From the NCBI GenBank assembly GCA_002388665.1, contig DGMY01000038.1, positions 378-24,508 on the forward strand: a DNA stretch of 24,131 nt, given 5' to 3'. A program made the position numbers and the translations under genes. The DNA is from Opitutia bacterium UBA4506 (GTDB lineage: Bacteria > Verrucomicrobiota > Verrucomicrobiia > Opitutales > Puniceicoccaceae). The first letter of the stretch is position 1. The number at the start of each line of letters is the position of its first letter. The notes below the pieces were generated by a model that was not told the origin of the DNA, did not search any database, and was given only the letters and a program-made list of their open reading frames with translations. Shown here one piece after another: positions 8,498 through 15,983 of the stretch.

Positions 8498-8521
8498 GTT
8501 GTGTTCTATGCGGTTTTCCAT

Positions 8522-8876
8522 GACTGCACTGCCTGTGTGGGTAAAGTGTTCTGTGTCTGCATTCGTTTTCTACCAGATAATCAACCCGACAGGTAGCCGC
8601 GGAGATCCTGCATAACAGGAACCTCTGACCACCTCGTCCGACGAGTCATCATGAACCATACCGATAGGGTTGGTTTCGATTCTTATCCGGGAATCCAACG
8701 TTGAGGTATACAGGGTCATAGCAGAATGATAGAAGCGCGGAGCACCCCCAATCACGACCGCATCATCTCTTTTAGGATCGAACGCTAGCAATATTAATCT
8801 TGTAATTTCCCTGAAAACACAGATGTAAATACGACTAGGTTTCAATCTATTTTCAATCACTACGGAAAACGATACT
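8522..8876. promoter_or_regulatory. Divergent intergenic control region between operon and LacI-type regulator
   Basis: A 355-nt gap separates the divergent starts of the minus-strand operon and the regulator gene, so it must hold both promoters. It contains three clear inverted repeats within about 90 nt: TCCTG-cataa-CAGGA (8606-8620), CTCGTC-C-GACGAG (8633-8645) and GATTC-ttatccgg-GAATC (8678-8695). LacI-family regulators bind short palindromes, so one or more may be operators. AT-rich sequence at about 8780-8870 includes TTGTAA followed 18 nt later by TGTAAAT as a possible but weak plus-strand promoter. The -10/-35 calls are uncertain. Confidence 0.6.
8633..8645. promoter_or_regulatory. 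Perfect 13-nt palindrome, candidate operator
   Basis: CTCGTC-C-GACGAG is a perfect 6+1+6 inverted repeat with a CG-rich centre. It lies 112 nt upstream of the annotated operon ATG at 8521 and 231 nt upstream of the regulator ATG. Its size fits half-sites of a LacI-family dimer, but the centre is odd-numbered, whereas many LacI-family operators have a central CpG. Binding is not shown by sequence alone. Confidence 0.4.
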
Positions 8877-9836
8877 ATGCCAACCATACGGGACATCGCC
8901 GAAGAAGCCGGAGTCTCCATCGCGACAATCTCCCGAGTCTTCAACAATCATCCCAATGTGAAAACGGAGATTCGCGAACACATCCTGCGAATCGCCCGCA
9001 AGCACAACTATGTGCCCCGGCTTTCCAACAGCCGGCGCACCGTCATTCTCATTACGCCCTCACGTTACGATCACCCGGTGCAGAGCTATGTCGAGATGGT
9101 GATCGCCTGCCTGGCCGAAGCGATCGGCAAACGTGGCTACCGCATCGAAATCATCCCAGAAGACAATCTGGACCGACTGGAGAATACACAGTTCTGTGCC
9201 GCGATTCAAATCAGCGCCGCCAAGTTACCATGGAACAACTGGGGGCAACGCTTTCAAGCTCCACTCATCTTGATTGACCACGAGCCTCCCCCCGAAGCGA
9301 GCCATGTATTCGCCGTCCGATCAAATGAAGAACAGGGCATGAAACTCGCAATCGATCACTTGCAAAAAAGAGGACATCAGCGAATCGGCTGCCTGATCAG
9401 CAACACAAAATGGGGAAACCCCTCCATGCGGGCACACCACTTGCAAAATGCTCTGGCCAATCAAAACCTCCCATCCAGCGACGCATTCATTCGACTCGTT
9501 GACGAAGAAAATTACATCGAAGAAACCGGCAAGCTCCTACAACAAAAGATCACTGCCATCTTTGCCCCTGGCGGAATGGGGGGCATCATAACCGCCTATG
9601 CCCTATCCCTTTTCGGGAAGAAGGTTCCCGAAGAAATTTCACTGGTGGTCTCTGAGAGAGCCAGCATCTCCCGCTATTGCCTCCCTCCGCAAACCTCCAT
9701 CACCCAAAACTACAATCAGCTCGCATCGAGTGCCGTAGACATTATCGACGCCAGCCTACGCCGCATAGAATTTTCGAGCGATACGATCCTCGATTACCAA
9801 CTAATTGAGAGGGACAGTGTTTCAAACCAATCATAG
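8877..9836 (+). CDS. LacI-family transcriptional regulator
   Basis: A 319-residue regulator. Residues 1-50 form a typical LacI-type helix-turn-helix plus hinge region (TIRDIAEEAGVSIATISRVFNN, then HNYVPR). The remainder is a periplasmic-binding-protein-like sensor domain with GMKLAIDHLQKRGHQRIGCL and the C-terminal QTSITQNYNQLASSAVDII. It is transcribed away from the nine-gene operon, so it most likely represses that operon and releases it when a pathway metabolite binds. The recognition helix AGVSIATISRVFN is ordinary for the family. No strong ribosome-binding site precedes the ATG. The stop is followed by a long non-coding stretch. Confidence 0.92.
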   Translation: MPTIRDIAEEAGVSIATISRVFNNHPNVKTEIREHILRIARKHNYVPRLSNSRRTVILITPSRYDHPVQSYVEMVIACLAEAIGKRGYRIEIIPEDNLDRLENTQFCAAIQISAAKLPWNNWGQRFQAPLILIDHEPPPEASHVFAVRSNEEQGMKLAIDHLQKRGHQRIGCLISNTKWGNPSMRAHHLQNALANQNLPSSDAFIRLVDEENYIEETGKLLQQKITAIFAPGGMGGIITAYALSLFGKKVPEEISLVVSERASISRYCLPPQTSITQNYNQLASSAVDIIDASLRRIEFSSDTILDYQLIERDSVSNQS

Positions 9837-10399
9837 ATCAAAGCCCCTTTAAAAAAACCTCACGTGAAGGGAGTCGATTCCAGCCCGTGTTGGACCATTT
9901 TTCCTCATTGGTTAGGGTTCTCGAAAGAAGGAGCTAGGCACGCTTTTCTAACGGCTTAGCTTTCCGTTTTTGGAGCATCTTCAACAATTCAACCCTGCCT
10001 CCCTGGAGCTGCATAAAAAATTTTTAATTGACAGCATCTGTTGCTCTAAATTGTTTCGTAACAGCTTACCTCGTTTTCGTAACCCTCCGTTAACCGGATC
10101 CACCTGCACATAAATGGCACTGAAAAATGCCTCAAGAACAAGACATCAAACCAGGCCTGCCAGAGCACCTGGATAAAAGTCACCATTCCAAAGAGACCCT
10201 ACACGAGCACCCTCCGTGCAGTCGTTATTAAAAGCAATAGCGGCACAACACACATCAACATCGCTGGAATCCCTCATTTTCATCAGCTCCTACATCCAAC
10301 TCTCCCTTACTATTTCTACCCTAACCCCAACCACCCCTCAACCCTTGTAACTGCATTTCTAAGAGCGATCTCTTTGAAATCATTCTTACAAAACCTACC
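9837..10399. other. Non-coding stretch between regulator and PEP-CTERM gene
   Basis: No gene with recognisable similarity was found in these 563 nt. A TCACGTGA palindrome lies within about 30 nt of the regulator stop. AACGG-cttagcttt-CCGTT followed by TTT at 9950-9971 could be a weak terminator. TTGACA at 10028-10033 is a good -35 box, but no matching -10 is clear. A 34-codon open frame (10127-10231, MPQEQDIKPGLPEHLDK...) begins with ATG and ends in TAA; it has no recognised domain and may be chance or a remnant. The final 130 nt are pyrimidine-rich. Confidence 0.5.
9950..9971 (+). terminator. Possible weak terminator after the regulator gene
   Basis: The hairpin AACGG / CCGTT with a 9-nt loop is followed by TTTT. 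It lies about 115 nt past the LacI-type gene stop. The stem is only five pairs, so this is a weak call. Confidence 0.25.
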
Positions 10400-11194
10400 A
10401 TGAATAAAAACACCTCTACCCTTCTTACCTGCGCAACGTTACTCGGAATCAGCTCAGGAGTCGCCTCTGCCCAGATCTCCATCGAAACGGATGGAACCAA
10501 TGCCGCCAACTTGACGAAGATTACCGTGGATGGCACGGAGTATACGTCCTTCATTGATGCCACCCTTACTGAATTCAGTATGTATGGTAACAATGGTAGA
10601 ACGACTCAGATCTACGCATCGGGCAGCAGCCCCTTGGTCGGAGTCGACGCCCCGACGGTACTGGAAGACAGCAGCCTTACCTCTTCCTATACCTCACTGA
10701 GGAGTTTGGCTTTCGACTTTAACAGTGCAGTGGTAAACCGGGCAGGAGCCGATATTTTCCTTTTTGAATTCAACGCTGGCGAGACGAGCCATCTGACACT
10801 GAACATTACGATCAACGGAACCACCATCAATTACGGAAGCTCCGGTAACCCCTTCGTGAACAGCAGCTCGACGGTCACCTACCGACTCAGCCAAGGTCCA
10901 CTCAACGATACTGCGACAACGCTTCAGGAGTTGATCGACATCCCTTCTTTCACGACCTACGGAAGTGCAAACACGGGAGCGATTGCTTACCTGGGCATCG
11001 ACTTGACCGATTTTGGAATCGCTGATGGTGCCACGATTTCGAGTATTTCAATCGCAGGCACAACTGCGCCCGGTGCCGATGGACAATACGATATCTCCGG
11101 AATTGTTGCCGTTCCAGAGCCTGGCTCCCTGGCACTGATTCTGGGTCTGGTCGGCTTGGGCATGATCCCAGCTCGCCGCCGCAATCGCTCGTAA
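10400..11194 (+). CDS. PEP-CTERM sorting-signal protein
   Basis: A 264-residue exported protein of unknown function. An N-terminal signal peptide (hydrophobic core LLTCATLLGISSGVASA, cleavage likely before QISIE) and a C-terminal PEP-CTERM signal are visible: VPEP at 238-241, a hydrophobic segment of about 16 residues, then the basic tail RRRNRS. The body is rich in T, S, N and G and should be beta-structured and low in charge, like other PEP-CTERM proteins. Family knowledge: such proteins are processed by an exosortase and linked to surface polysaccharide or biofilm matrix. No exosortase gene lies in the window. The gene is a singleton with no close plus-strand partner. Confidence 0.9.
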   Translation: MNKNTSTLLTCATLLGISSGVASAQISIETDGTNAANLTKITVDGTEYTSFIDATLTEFSMYGNNGRTTQIYASGSSPLVGVDAPTVLEDSSLTSSYTSLRSLAFDFNSAVVNRAGADIFLFEFNAGETSHLTLNITINGTTINYGSSGNPFVNSSSTVTYRLSQGPLNDTATTLQELIDIPSFTTYGSANTGAIAYLGIDLTDFGIADGATISSISIAGTTAPGADGQYDISGIVAVPEPGSLALILGLVGLGMIPARRRNRS

Positions 11195-11267
11195 AACACT
11201 TCGACAAACAATAGCTGGAGGATGCTCATGGATAGGCATTTTATCCCTTCGAAACGGAGGTCCAACA

Positions 11268-11294
11268 GAAGACCTGCGTCTTAAGGGTCTTTTC
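11268..11294 (+). terminator. Weak hairpin after PEP-CTERM gene
   Basis: GAAGACC pairs with GGTCTTTTC across an 11-nt loop, with a T-rich 3' side. It lies about 75 nt past the PEP-CTERM stop. The stem is short and includes a G-T pair, so it is only a possible terminator. Confidence 0.3.
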
Positions 11295-11373
11295 CATTCT
11301 TTAAAGAACAGTTGGTGAGGTCACCTGCGACTCGGTACGATGAACCAATGACCGCGATCTCCAAGACCCATGT

Positions 11374-11690
11374 GGGTGATGACAATACCTAACAAGGCGA
11401 AATGGTTGGTAACAAAGACCAGATTCTTTTCCGTTTCGGGATCGAGAAAGTGAACGCAACGAAGTTCTTCAAGGGGAATCACGTTTCCTCTCGGCCATCT
11501 TCAAACCGACATCCTAATCGCAACGCAAATGACTAGCGTCATCGACCGCTCGGGGCTCGCCGGGATAGAATACTCTAGCTGGATGAATGCAATCAAGCCG
11601 CGCGAGATCGATGTATCCGCGGTCCATGACATAGATGAATCCCAGTTCGAAACCGATTTCGGTCAGCCCGTTCAAATAGGCCACATTTTC
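11374..11690 (-). pseudogene. Decayed IS4-type transposase fragment
   Basis: Reading the minus strand gives two stretches, in different frames, that look like an IS4-family transposase. The first, from 11690 downward, reads NGLTEIGFELGFIYVMDRGY followed by IDLARLDCIHPAR, which matches the family pattern around the second catalytic aspartate (YVMDRGYxDxARL). The second reads PLEELRCVHFLDPETEKN and then LVFVTNHFALLGIVIT, matching the region around the beta strand before the catalytic glutamate (FxDPETxKxLVFxTNxFxL). Stops and at least one frameshift separate them, and both ends of the gene are missing. No terminal inverted repeats or target duplication were seen. It marks an old insertion between the PEP-CTERM gene and the oxidoreductase pair. 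Recognised from family knowledge, not by a search. Confidence 0.72.
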
Positions 11691-11801
11691 TCCTGAAGTA
11701 CTCAGGGAGAATCAGTTGAAAATTAGAAGACGCCCTCAACGGAACTCCGTGGTCCATTTTACCAAAACTCAAAAAGGTGCATTTTAAAAAAGGTTATCTA
11801 C

Positions 11802-12836
11802 ATGCCCACTAGGAAGATTAAGATCGGCCAGATCGGCATTGGTCACAACCACGCCCAAGGTAATATGGAATCGCTTCGTAAACTAGACGAGATCTATGAG
11901 ATTGTCGGAGTTGTGGAATCAGACCCGGTCTGGCTGGAAAAGCGGAAACACCTGAAATGCTATGAAGGCATCAACTGGATCACTGAAGAGGAACTTTTCA
12001 ACACTCCGGGATTGGATGCAGTTGCCGTCGAAACCGATGGTTTCGACTTGATCCCAACAGCTCTACGCTGGGCGGAACAAGGGGTACATATCCACCTGGA
12101 TAAACCTGGTGGTGAATCCCTGAGTGAATTCATCAAACTGATGGATCTTTGCAGGGAAAAACGCCTGGCGATTCAACTGGCCTACGCCTACCGCTACAAT
12201 CCCGCCATTCGGTTTGCGATAGATGCAGTGAACTCAGGCTGGCTGGGTGAACTATTTGAGATCCACGCGGTCATGAGTCGCTATGATGGTGACAATAACG
12301 ACTACCGGAAGTGGCTGGCCCAATACAAAGGTGGCGCAATGTATATCTTTTCCGGATACCTGATCGATATAATAGTCACCATGCTGGGACGCCCGGATAA
12401 GACTACCCCGTTTCTTAGACAGACCCGAAACGACGGCCTGATTGACAACGGTCTGGCAGTATTGGAGTACGAAAAAGCGACCGCCACCGTAAGAGTTTCC
12501 GTCGAGGAAATCGACGGTATGAAACACCGGCGCCTGATCATCTGCGGAACCAAAGGAACAGTGGAAATATCTCCGCTGGAAATGCCGGCCAGCCAGTATT
12601 ACACCCATCCGCTTTCTGCGAGACTGACCGTAAAGCACGATGTCCCCGGCTATTCTGCCGGAACCCACATCGTTGACTGTGGACCTATGGGAGACCGTTA
12701 CGCAAAGCAGCTACTGGAATTCGCGGAGATCATCAGGGGTGAAAAGCAAAACCCGTTTGACGACAACCATGAAATCGTAGTCCAGGAAACCCTCCTGGCA
12801 GCCTCCGGAATCACTACAGAAACACAAAAGAAGTAA
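11802..12836 (+). CDS. Gfo/Idh/MocA family oxidoreductase with altered active-site motif
   Basis: A 344-residue dehydrogenase-like protein. The Rossmann N-terminus is KIKIGQIGIGHNHAQG (5-20). The usual EKP motif reads LDKPGGE (99-105). In the C-terminal domain, GGAMYIFSGYLIDIIVTMLG (177-196) occupies the position where relatives have G-x-H-x-x-D, and here the histidine is tyrosine (Y186). The enzyme could therefore have changed chemistry, or the histidine may be supplied from elsewhere. It is followed after 1 nt by an SDR gene, so the two probably act on the same sugar-like compound. AAAGG precedes the ATG by about 8 nt. The family is sure; activity is uncertain. Confidence 0.88.
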   Translation: MPTRKIKIGQIGIGHNHAQGNMESLRKLDEIYEIVGVVESDPVWLEKRKHLKCYEGINWITEEELFNTPGLDAVAVETDGFDLIPTALRWAEQGVHIHLDKPGGESLSEFIKLMDLCREKRLAIQLAYAYRYNPAIRFAIDAVNSGWLGELFEIHAVMSRYDGDNNDYRKWLAQYKGGAMYIFSGYLIDIIVTMLGRPDKTTPFLRQTRNDGLIDNGLAVLEYEKATATVRVSVEEIDGMKHRRLIICGTKGTVEISPLEMPASQYYTHPLSARLTVKHDVPGYSAGTHIVDCGPMGDRYAKQLLEFAEIIRGEKQNPFDDNHEIVVQETLLAASGITTETQKK

Positions 12837-12837
12837 C

Positions 12838-13596
12838 ATGATGATACTACAGGATAAAGTCGCGATTGTCACCGGTGGTGGCGGAGCGATCGGCCGGGCC
12901 GTCTGCCGCAGACTGGCGGAGGCAGGAGCAAAGGTAGCTGTGTTCGATAGGCTCAAGGAATGCGCCGAAGAGGTTTCCACTGAGCTGAAGAACGATGGTT
13001 ATACTGCCCTGCCCTGTGCGGTCGATGTAACCAATTATGATATCGTCAGCGACGCGGTGAAACAGGTCCATAAACACTTTGGTCGAATCGACATCCTGGT
13101 AAACTGTGCCGGTGGCAGCGCCCGGGAGAAGATGACAGAATTCCATGAGCAGAGTATTGAGGTCATCCACTGGATGCTGAATGTGAACCTTTTTGGAGCG
13201 CTTCACTGCATCCGCGCCGTTAGCCCATACATGGTGGAAGCTAAACAGGGGAATATCGTCAACGTCACCTCAATTGTGGCCCGTAGAGGGGCAACAAAAT
13301 GTGCTGAGTATGGTGCCGCCAAAGGTGGTATCATCGCGGCCACCAAGTCACTGGCGATGGAACTCGGCCCCCATAACGTAACCATCAACTGTGTCTCACC
13401 GGGAAGGGTGGAGCGCACCCCTCCTGAGGACGAGATGGAATTTGCCCGGCGCCACTCAGTGTTAAACCGTATATGCACTCAGGATGACATCGCCCAAGCA
13501 GTACTCTTCATGGTACAACCAGGGGCAAGTTATATCACCGGAGAAGATCTGGCCGTAGACGGTGGACGCAGCCTTGGCTTGAAGGGTAGTCATTAA
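12838..13596 (+). CDS. Short-chain dehydrogenase/reductase (plus-strand pair)
   Basis: A 252-residue classical SDR with a complete active site: TGGGGAIG (12-19), NCAGG (89-93), S145 in NVTSIVA, and Y158-x-x-x-K162 in EYGAAKGG. The C-terminal GEDLAVDGGRSLG is the usual ending. The ATG is at 12838, with a second ATG at 12841 giving almost the same protein. It begins 1 nt after the stop of the Gfo/Idh gene, so they are one transcription unit. It is not a close copy of the SDR at 7754-8497. Likely cofactor NAD(P); substrate unknown, probably a sugar or sugar acid. Confidence 0.91.
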   Translation: MMILQDKVAIVTGGGGAIGRAVCRRLAEAGAKVAVFDRLKECAEEVSTELKNDGYTALPCAVDVTNYDIVSDAVKQVHKHFGRIDILVNCAGGSAREKMTEFHEQSIEVIHWMLNVNLFGALHCIRAVSPYMVEAKQGNIVNVTSIVARRGATKCAEYGAAKGGIIAATKSLAMELGPHNVTINCVSPGRVERTPPEDEMEFARRHSVLNRICTQDDIAQAVLFMVQPGASYITGEDLAVDGGRSLGLKGSH

Positions 13597-13624
13597 TGAT
13601 GATCCTGTCAGCATCATCCGTTTT
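13596..13624 (+). terminator. Weak terminator-like hairpin after SDR
   Basis: Immediately after the SDR stop, GATGAT (13598-13603) pairs with ATCATC (13613-13618) across a 9-nt loop and is followed by CG and TTTT. The stem is AT-rich, so strength would be low. Confidence 0.35.
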
Positions 13625-13878
13625 ATCGGTAACGCTTGGATCCGCGCTTCAACAAACGAACCCCGAGGGTAGGACTTTACCAAGATCAAGGCTGGATCGG
13701 CATCACTAAGGAAAGCCGTTGTCATTGATAGAAACAGAAACAGGGTCCGACGTCCCCGATCCTGCGGCCAAGGAACGGGAGATTCTTGCGGAGATGCATG
13801 CTGCAGCAGTAAACCGCACCGATCGATACCACCACGAAGCCACAAGCAAACAGATTCAAGAGACGAAGCAGATGCATT
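13597..13878 (+). pseudogene. Degenerate stretch, possible sulfatase C-terminal remnant
   Basis: These 282 nt lie between the SDR and a deleted GH3 gene and contain no intact gene. From about 13719 one frame reads LIETETGSDVPDPAAKEREI and then LAEMHAAAVNRTD. This is weakly like the end of sulfatases, where a D-x-x-x-D-P-x-E-x-x-D-x-A stretch is followed by an EIxAxM-type helix. No N-terminal sulfatase motif (CxPxR) is present anywhere in the window, and the preceding frame is interrupted. The match is by eye and weak; chance coding is quite possible. Confidence 0.28.
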
Positions 13879-14655
13879 ATGCCGGAACGTTACAAAGATC
13901 CCAAACAAACAATTGAAGCACGCGTCGCGGACTTGATGGGACGCATGACGTTGGAGGAAAAGGTCGGCCAGCTCGCACTGCTGGAGGCCTTGTCAAAAAT
14001 AGATACCAAGCTGATCGTTGTCTTGATCAACTCAAAGCCACTCACTCTGCCCCCGTCCGTACAGAATGCGAGTGCCATCATCGAAGCATTCAATCCTCGC
14101 ATGATGGGGGATAAGGCCATCGCCGAGGCAATCTTCGGAGCCATCAACCCATCCGGCCGGCTCACTGTATCGATCCCCTACCATGTCGGGCAGCAACCGG
14201 TTTATTACAGTCAAGTGCGCGGTCAACACGGCGACCGCTATGCGGATCACACCCAACGGCCACGCTTCCCTTTCGGCTTCGGTCTCAGCTATACCAGCTT
14301 TGCCTACAGTGAACTAAGAATCCAGAAACAGTCGTCGCTGCAAAAAGAAGGTACACTCCGATTCAGTATTCACTTCAAAAATACAGGTAGCCATGCTGGA
14401 CGGGAAACCGTGCAGGCCTACATCTCCGACTTGGTTACTTCGGTAACTTGGGTGAATAAAGAACTGAAGGCCTTTGCCAAAATCGACCTCGCAGCGGGCG
14501 AAGAGAAGGAGGTTGCATTATCCATTCCCCTAGTGGACTGCAGCATCGTCAACGCGCACTGCGAGCGGGTCGTCGAGCCGGGAGACTTCGAGCTCCAGGT
14601 GGGCAGCAGTAGTCGGGAGCGCGATCTACTGAAGACCACTTTTACTATTATCTGA
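13879..14655 (+). pseudogene. GH3 beta-glucosidase with catalytic domain deleted in frame
   Basis: A 258-codon uninterrupted frame. Residues 5-32 (YKDPKQTIEARVADLMGRMT, then LEEKVGQL) are the classic N-terminus of a GH3 enzyme. Residues 36-144 jump straight to the second alpha/beta domain (LIVVLINSKPLTLP, NPSGRLTVSIP, FPFGFGLSYTSFAYS), and residues 150-258 form the fibronectin-III-like C-terminal domain (NTGSHAGRETVQAYIS). Full GH3 enzymes of this type are about 700-800 residues, so about 450-500 residues, including the TIM barrel with the catalytic aspartate, are missing. The frame stays open, which suggests a recent deletion or a selected minimal form. It lacks a signal peptide. Hydrolysis is not expected; sugar binding might remain. 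Confidence 0.85.
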
Positions 14656-14694
14656 TCCTCGAATTCACTCATTCTATCACTCTCCAGTTTGATC

Positions 14695-15435
14695 ATGAAA
14701 AGACTCTTTCCATTCATTGCCGTCACATTACTGACCAGCACTGCCTTTGCCCAAAGCACCACTTCGATCAGCCCGGAATCTGATGCCGCGGGAACAATCG
14801 ACTGGGTCACCGAAGTCCTCAAAGGCGGCACGACTTCCGTCGTTCTACTCCTGGTAGGCTTTGTCGGGATCGTCTTTTTCATCGAACGGCTCATCGTGGT
14901 TCGATCTGCCAATTTCATCCCGAGAAAGCTAGAGCACGATATTAAGAAAGCAGCGGTGCAGAGTGATTTCGAAGCCATTGAACGCGACTGCCAAAAGTCC
15001 AACAGTGTCTTGGGCGAGATCGGGAAATACGTCGCCTCCCACACCCACATCCCATTTGAAATTCTCTCATTCGGCGTAACAGATACAATTGGGCGCACAG
15101 TCAGTCGACAGCATCAACGCACCTACCCGCTCGCCGTCGTCGCCACCATCTCTCCTTTGCTCGGGCTCCTCGGTACGATTATTGGAATGATCGAATCTTT
15201 CCAAAAAGTAGCACTCATGGGCGACACGGGCGACGCTTCGGTCTTGGCAGACTCGATCGGAAAAGCTCTCATTACCACCGCCCTGGGGCTGATCATCGCC
15301 ATCCCGTCACTCGCGAGTTACCACTATTTCAAATCCCGTGTGAACAACTACGGGATTCGGCTGGAGGAAATGGTTGATGTCCTGATGGCGCCTTGGCTCC
15401 ACCCCGAAGAAGAACCGGAAGAAGAAGACAAATAA
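14695..15435 (+). CDS. exbB: ExbB/TolQ/MotA-family proton channel protein with signal peptide
   Basis: A 246-residue inner-membrane protein. It begins with an apparent cleavable signal peptide (KRLFPFIAVTLLTSTAFAQ) and then has three membrane segments at about 47-65, 144-166 and 190-212. The second carries the family hallmark ISPLLGLLGTIIGMIESFQ, and the third ALITTALGLIIAIPS. With the two ExbD proteins downstream it should form the proton-driven motor that powers an outer-membrane or periplasmic process. The ATG at 14695 is chosen over a TTG six nt upstream. The acidic tail EEEPEEEDK is unusual. The stop overlaps the next start by one nt (TAATG). Whether it is ExbB or a TolQ-like paralogue cannot be told from sequence. 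Confidence 0.92.
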   Translation: MKRLFPFIAVTLLTSTAFAQSTTSISPESDAAGTIDWVTEVLKGGTTSVVLLLVGFVGIVFFIERLIVVRSANFIPRKLEHDIKKAAVQSDFEAIERDCQKSNSVLGEIGKYVASHTHIPFEILSFGVTDTIGRTVSRQHQRTYPLAVVATISPLLGLLGTIIGMIESFQKVALMGDTGDASVLADSIGKALITTALGLIIAIPSLASYHYFKSRVNNYGIRLEEMVDVLMAPWLHPEEEPEEEDK

Positions 15436-15983
15436 TGGCCCAACCTCCGACAGTCGTCAGCCGCCATCCCCCCAGCGCGGCCTCTCGCATGGCGACCATA
15501 CGCCGGTTGCGTCGACGGCGTCGCCGCGAGTCTGAGATTGAAGTCGATATCTCCCCCCTCATCGACTGCGTTTTTCTTCTACTGATATTCTTCCTGGTCA
15601 CCACGATGCTCAAAAAGCTGGAAAAACAAATTCCAGTGGTACTGCCGGACTACACCGTGGCCCTCGCCCCCGTGGCGGAGAGTGAGGTCATCGTATACGC
15701 CATCACCAGAGACAGAGGGATACTCCGGGCCAACAAAGGAAAACGAACGATGGAGGGCCTGAGCTATCGCCGGGTCCAATCCTTCGAAACCGACTTGAAA
15801 GAACTCGCAGCCGAGAATGGAACCGATGTCGAGATACGCATCGACACCGAACGTGAAGTCCCGGTGCAAACCGTGGTCGATACCCTCGACACGCTCGCCT
15901 CGATCGGCTTCGAAAAAGTCGGCGTGCGCCTTCGCCACCGTGAAAAAGAATACTTCGAACTCGAAAGGAAAGGTTCCCAATAA
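15435..15983 (+). CDS. exbD: ExbD/TolR-family protein, first copy
   Basis: A 182-residue protein with one membrane segment and a periplasmic domain. A very basic N-terminus (RRLRRRRRRESE, 23-34) precedes VDISPLIDCVFLLLIFFLVTTM; D44 is the proton-carrying aspartate equivalent to that of E. coli ExbD. The periplasmic part contains the terminal family pattern PVQTVVDTLDTLASIGFEKVGV. Its N-terminal extension of about 20 residues, rich in proline and serine, is longer than usual. It starts in a TAATG with exbB and ends in another TAATG with the second exbD, so the three are translationally coupled. A longer frame upstream (15393) reads inside exbB and is not used. Confidence 0.93.
   Translation: MAQPPTVVSRHPPSAASRMATIRRLRRRRRRESEIEVDISPLIDCVFLLLIFFLVTTMLKKLEKQIPVVLPDYTVALAPVAESEVIVYAITRDRGILRANKGKRTMEGLSYRRVQSFETDLKELAAENGTDVEIRIDTEREVPVQTVVDTLDTLASIGFEKVGVRLRHREKEYFELERKGSQ

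Larger units (their letters stand above)
11195..11801. other. Intergenic region with transposase debris
   Basis: These 607 nt hold no intact gene. The first 180 nt carry only a weak hairpin. The middle, about 11374-11690, holds a decayed transposase on the minus strand, listed separately. The last 110 nt before the Gfo/Idh gene are AT-rich (TTTACC and TTTTAA motifs) and include AAAGG upstream of the ATG, so the promoter of the following gene is probably here. Confidence 0.6.

Noticed and set aside
73..8521. Assignment of the operon to L-fucose or L-rhamnose catabolism
   Set aside because: The SDR, FAH and hydrolase types would fit, but the sugar-acid dehydratase is missing and the Rieske, PIG3-type and PTE-family genes are not part of that pathway.
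8570..8947. 125-codon minus-strand frame in the divergent control region
   Set aside because: It overlaps the start of the LacI-type gene and shows no family features; the region is better read as regulatory.
13462..13908. 148-codon minus-strand frame across the SDR end and the GH3 start
   Set aside because: It overlaps the good 3' end of the SDR gene and the GH3 start, and has no recognisable features.
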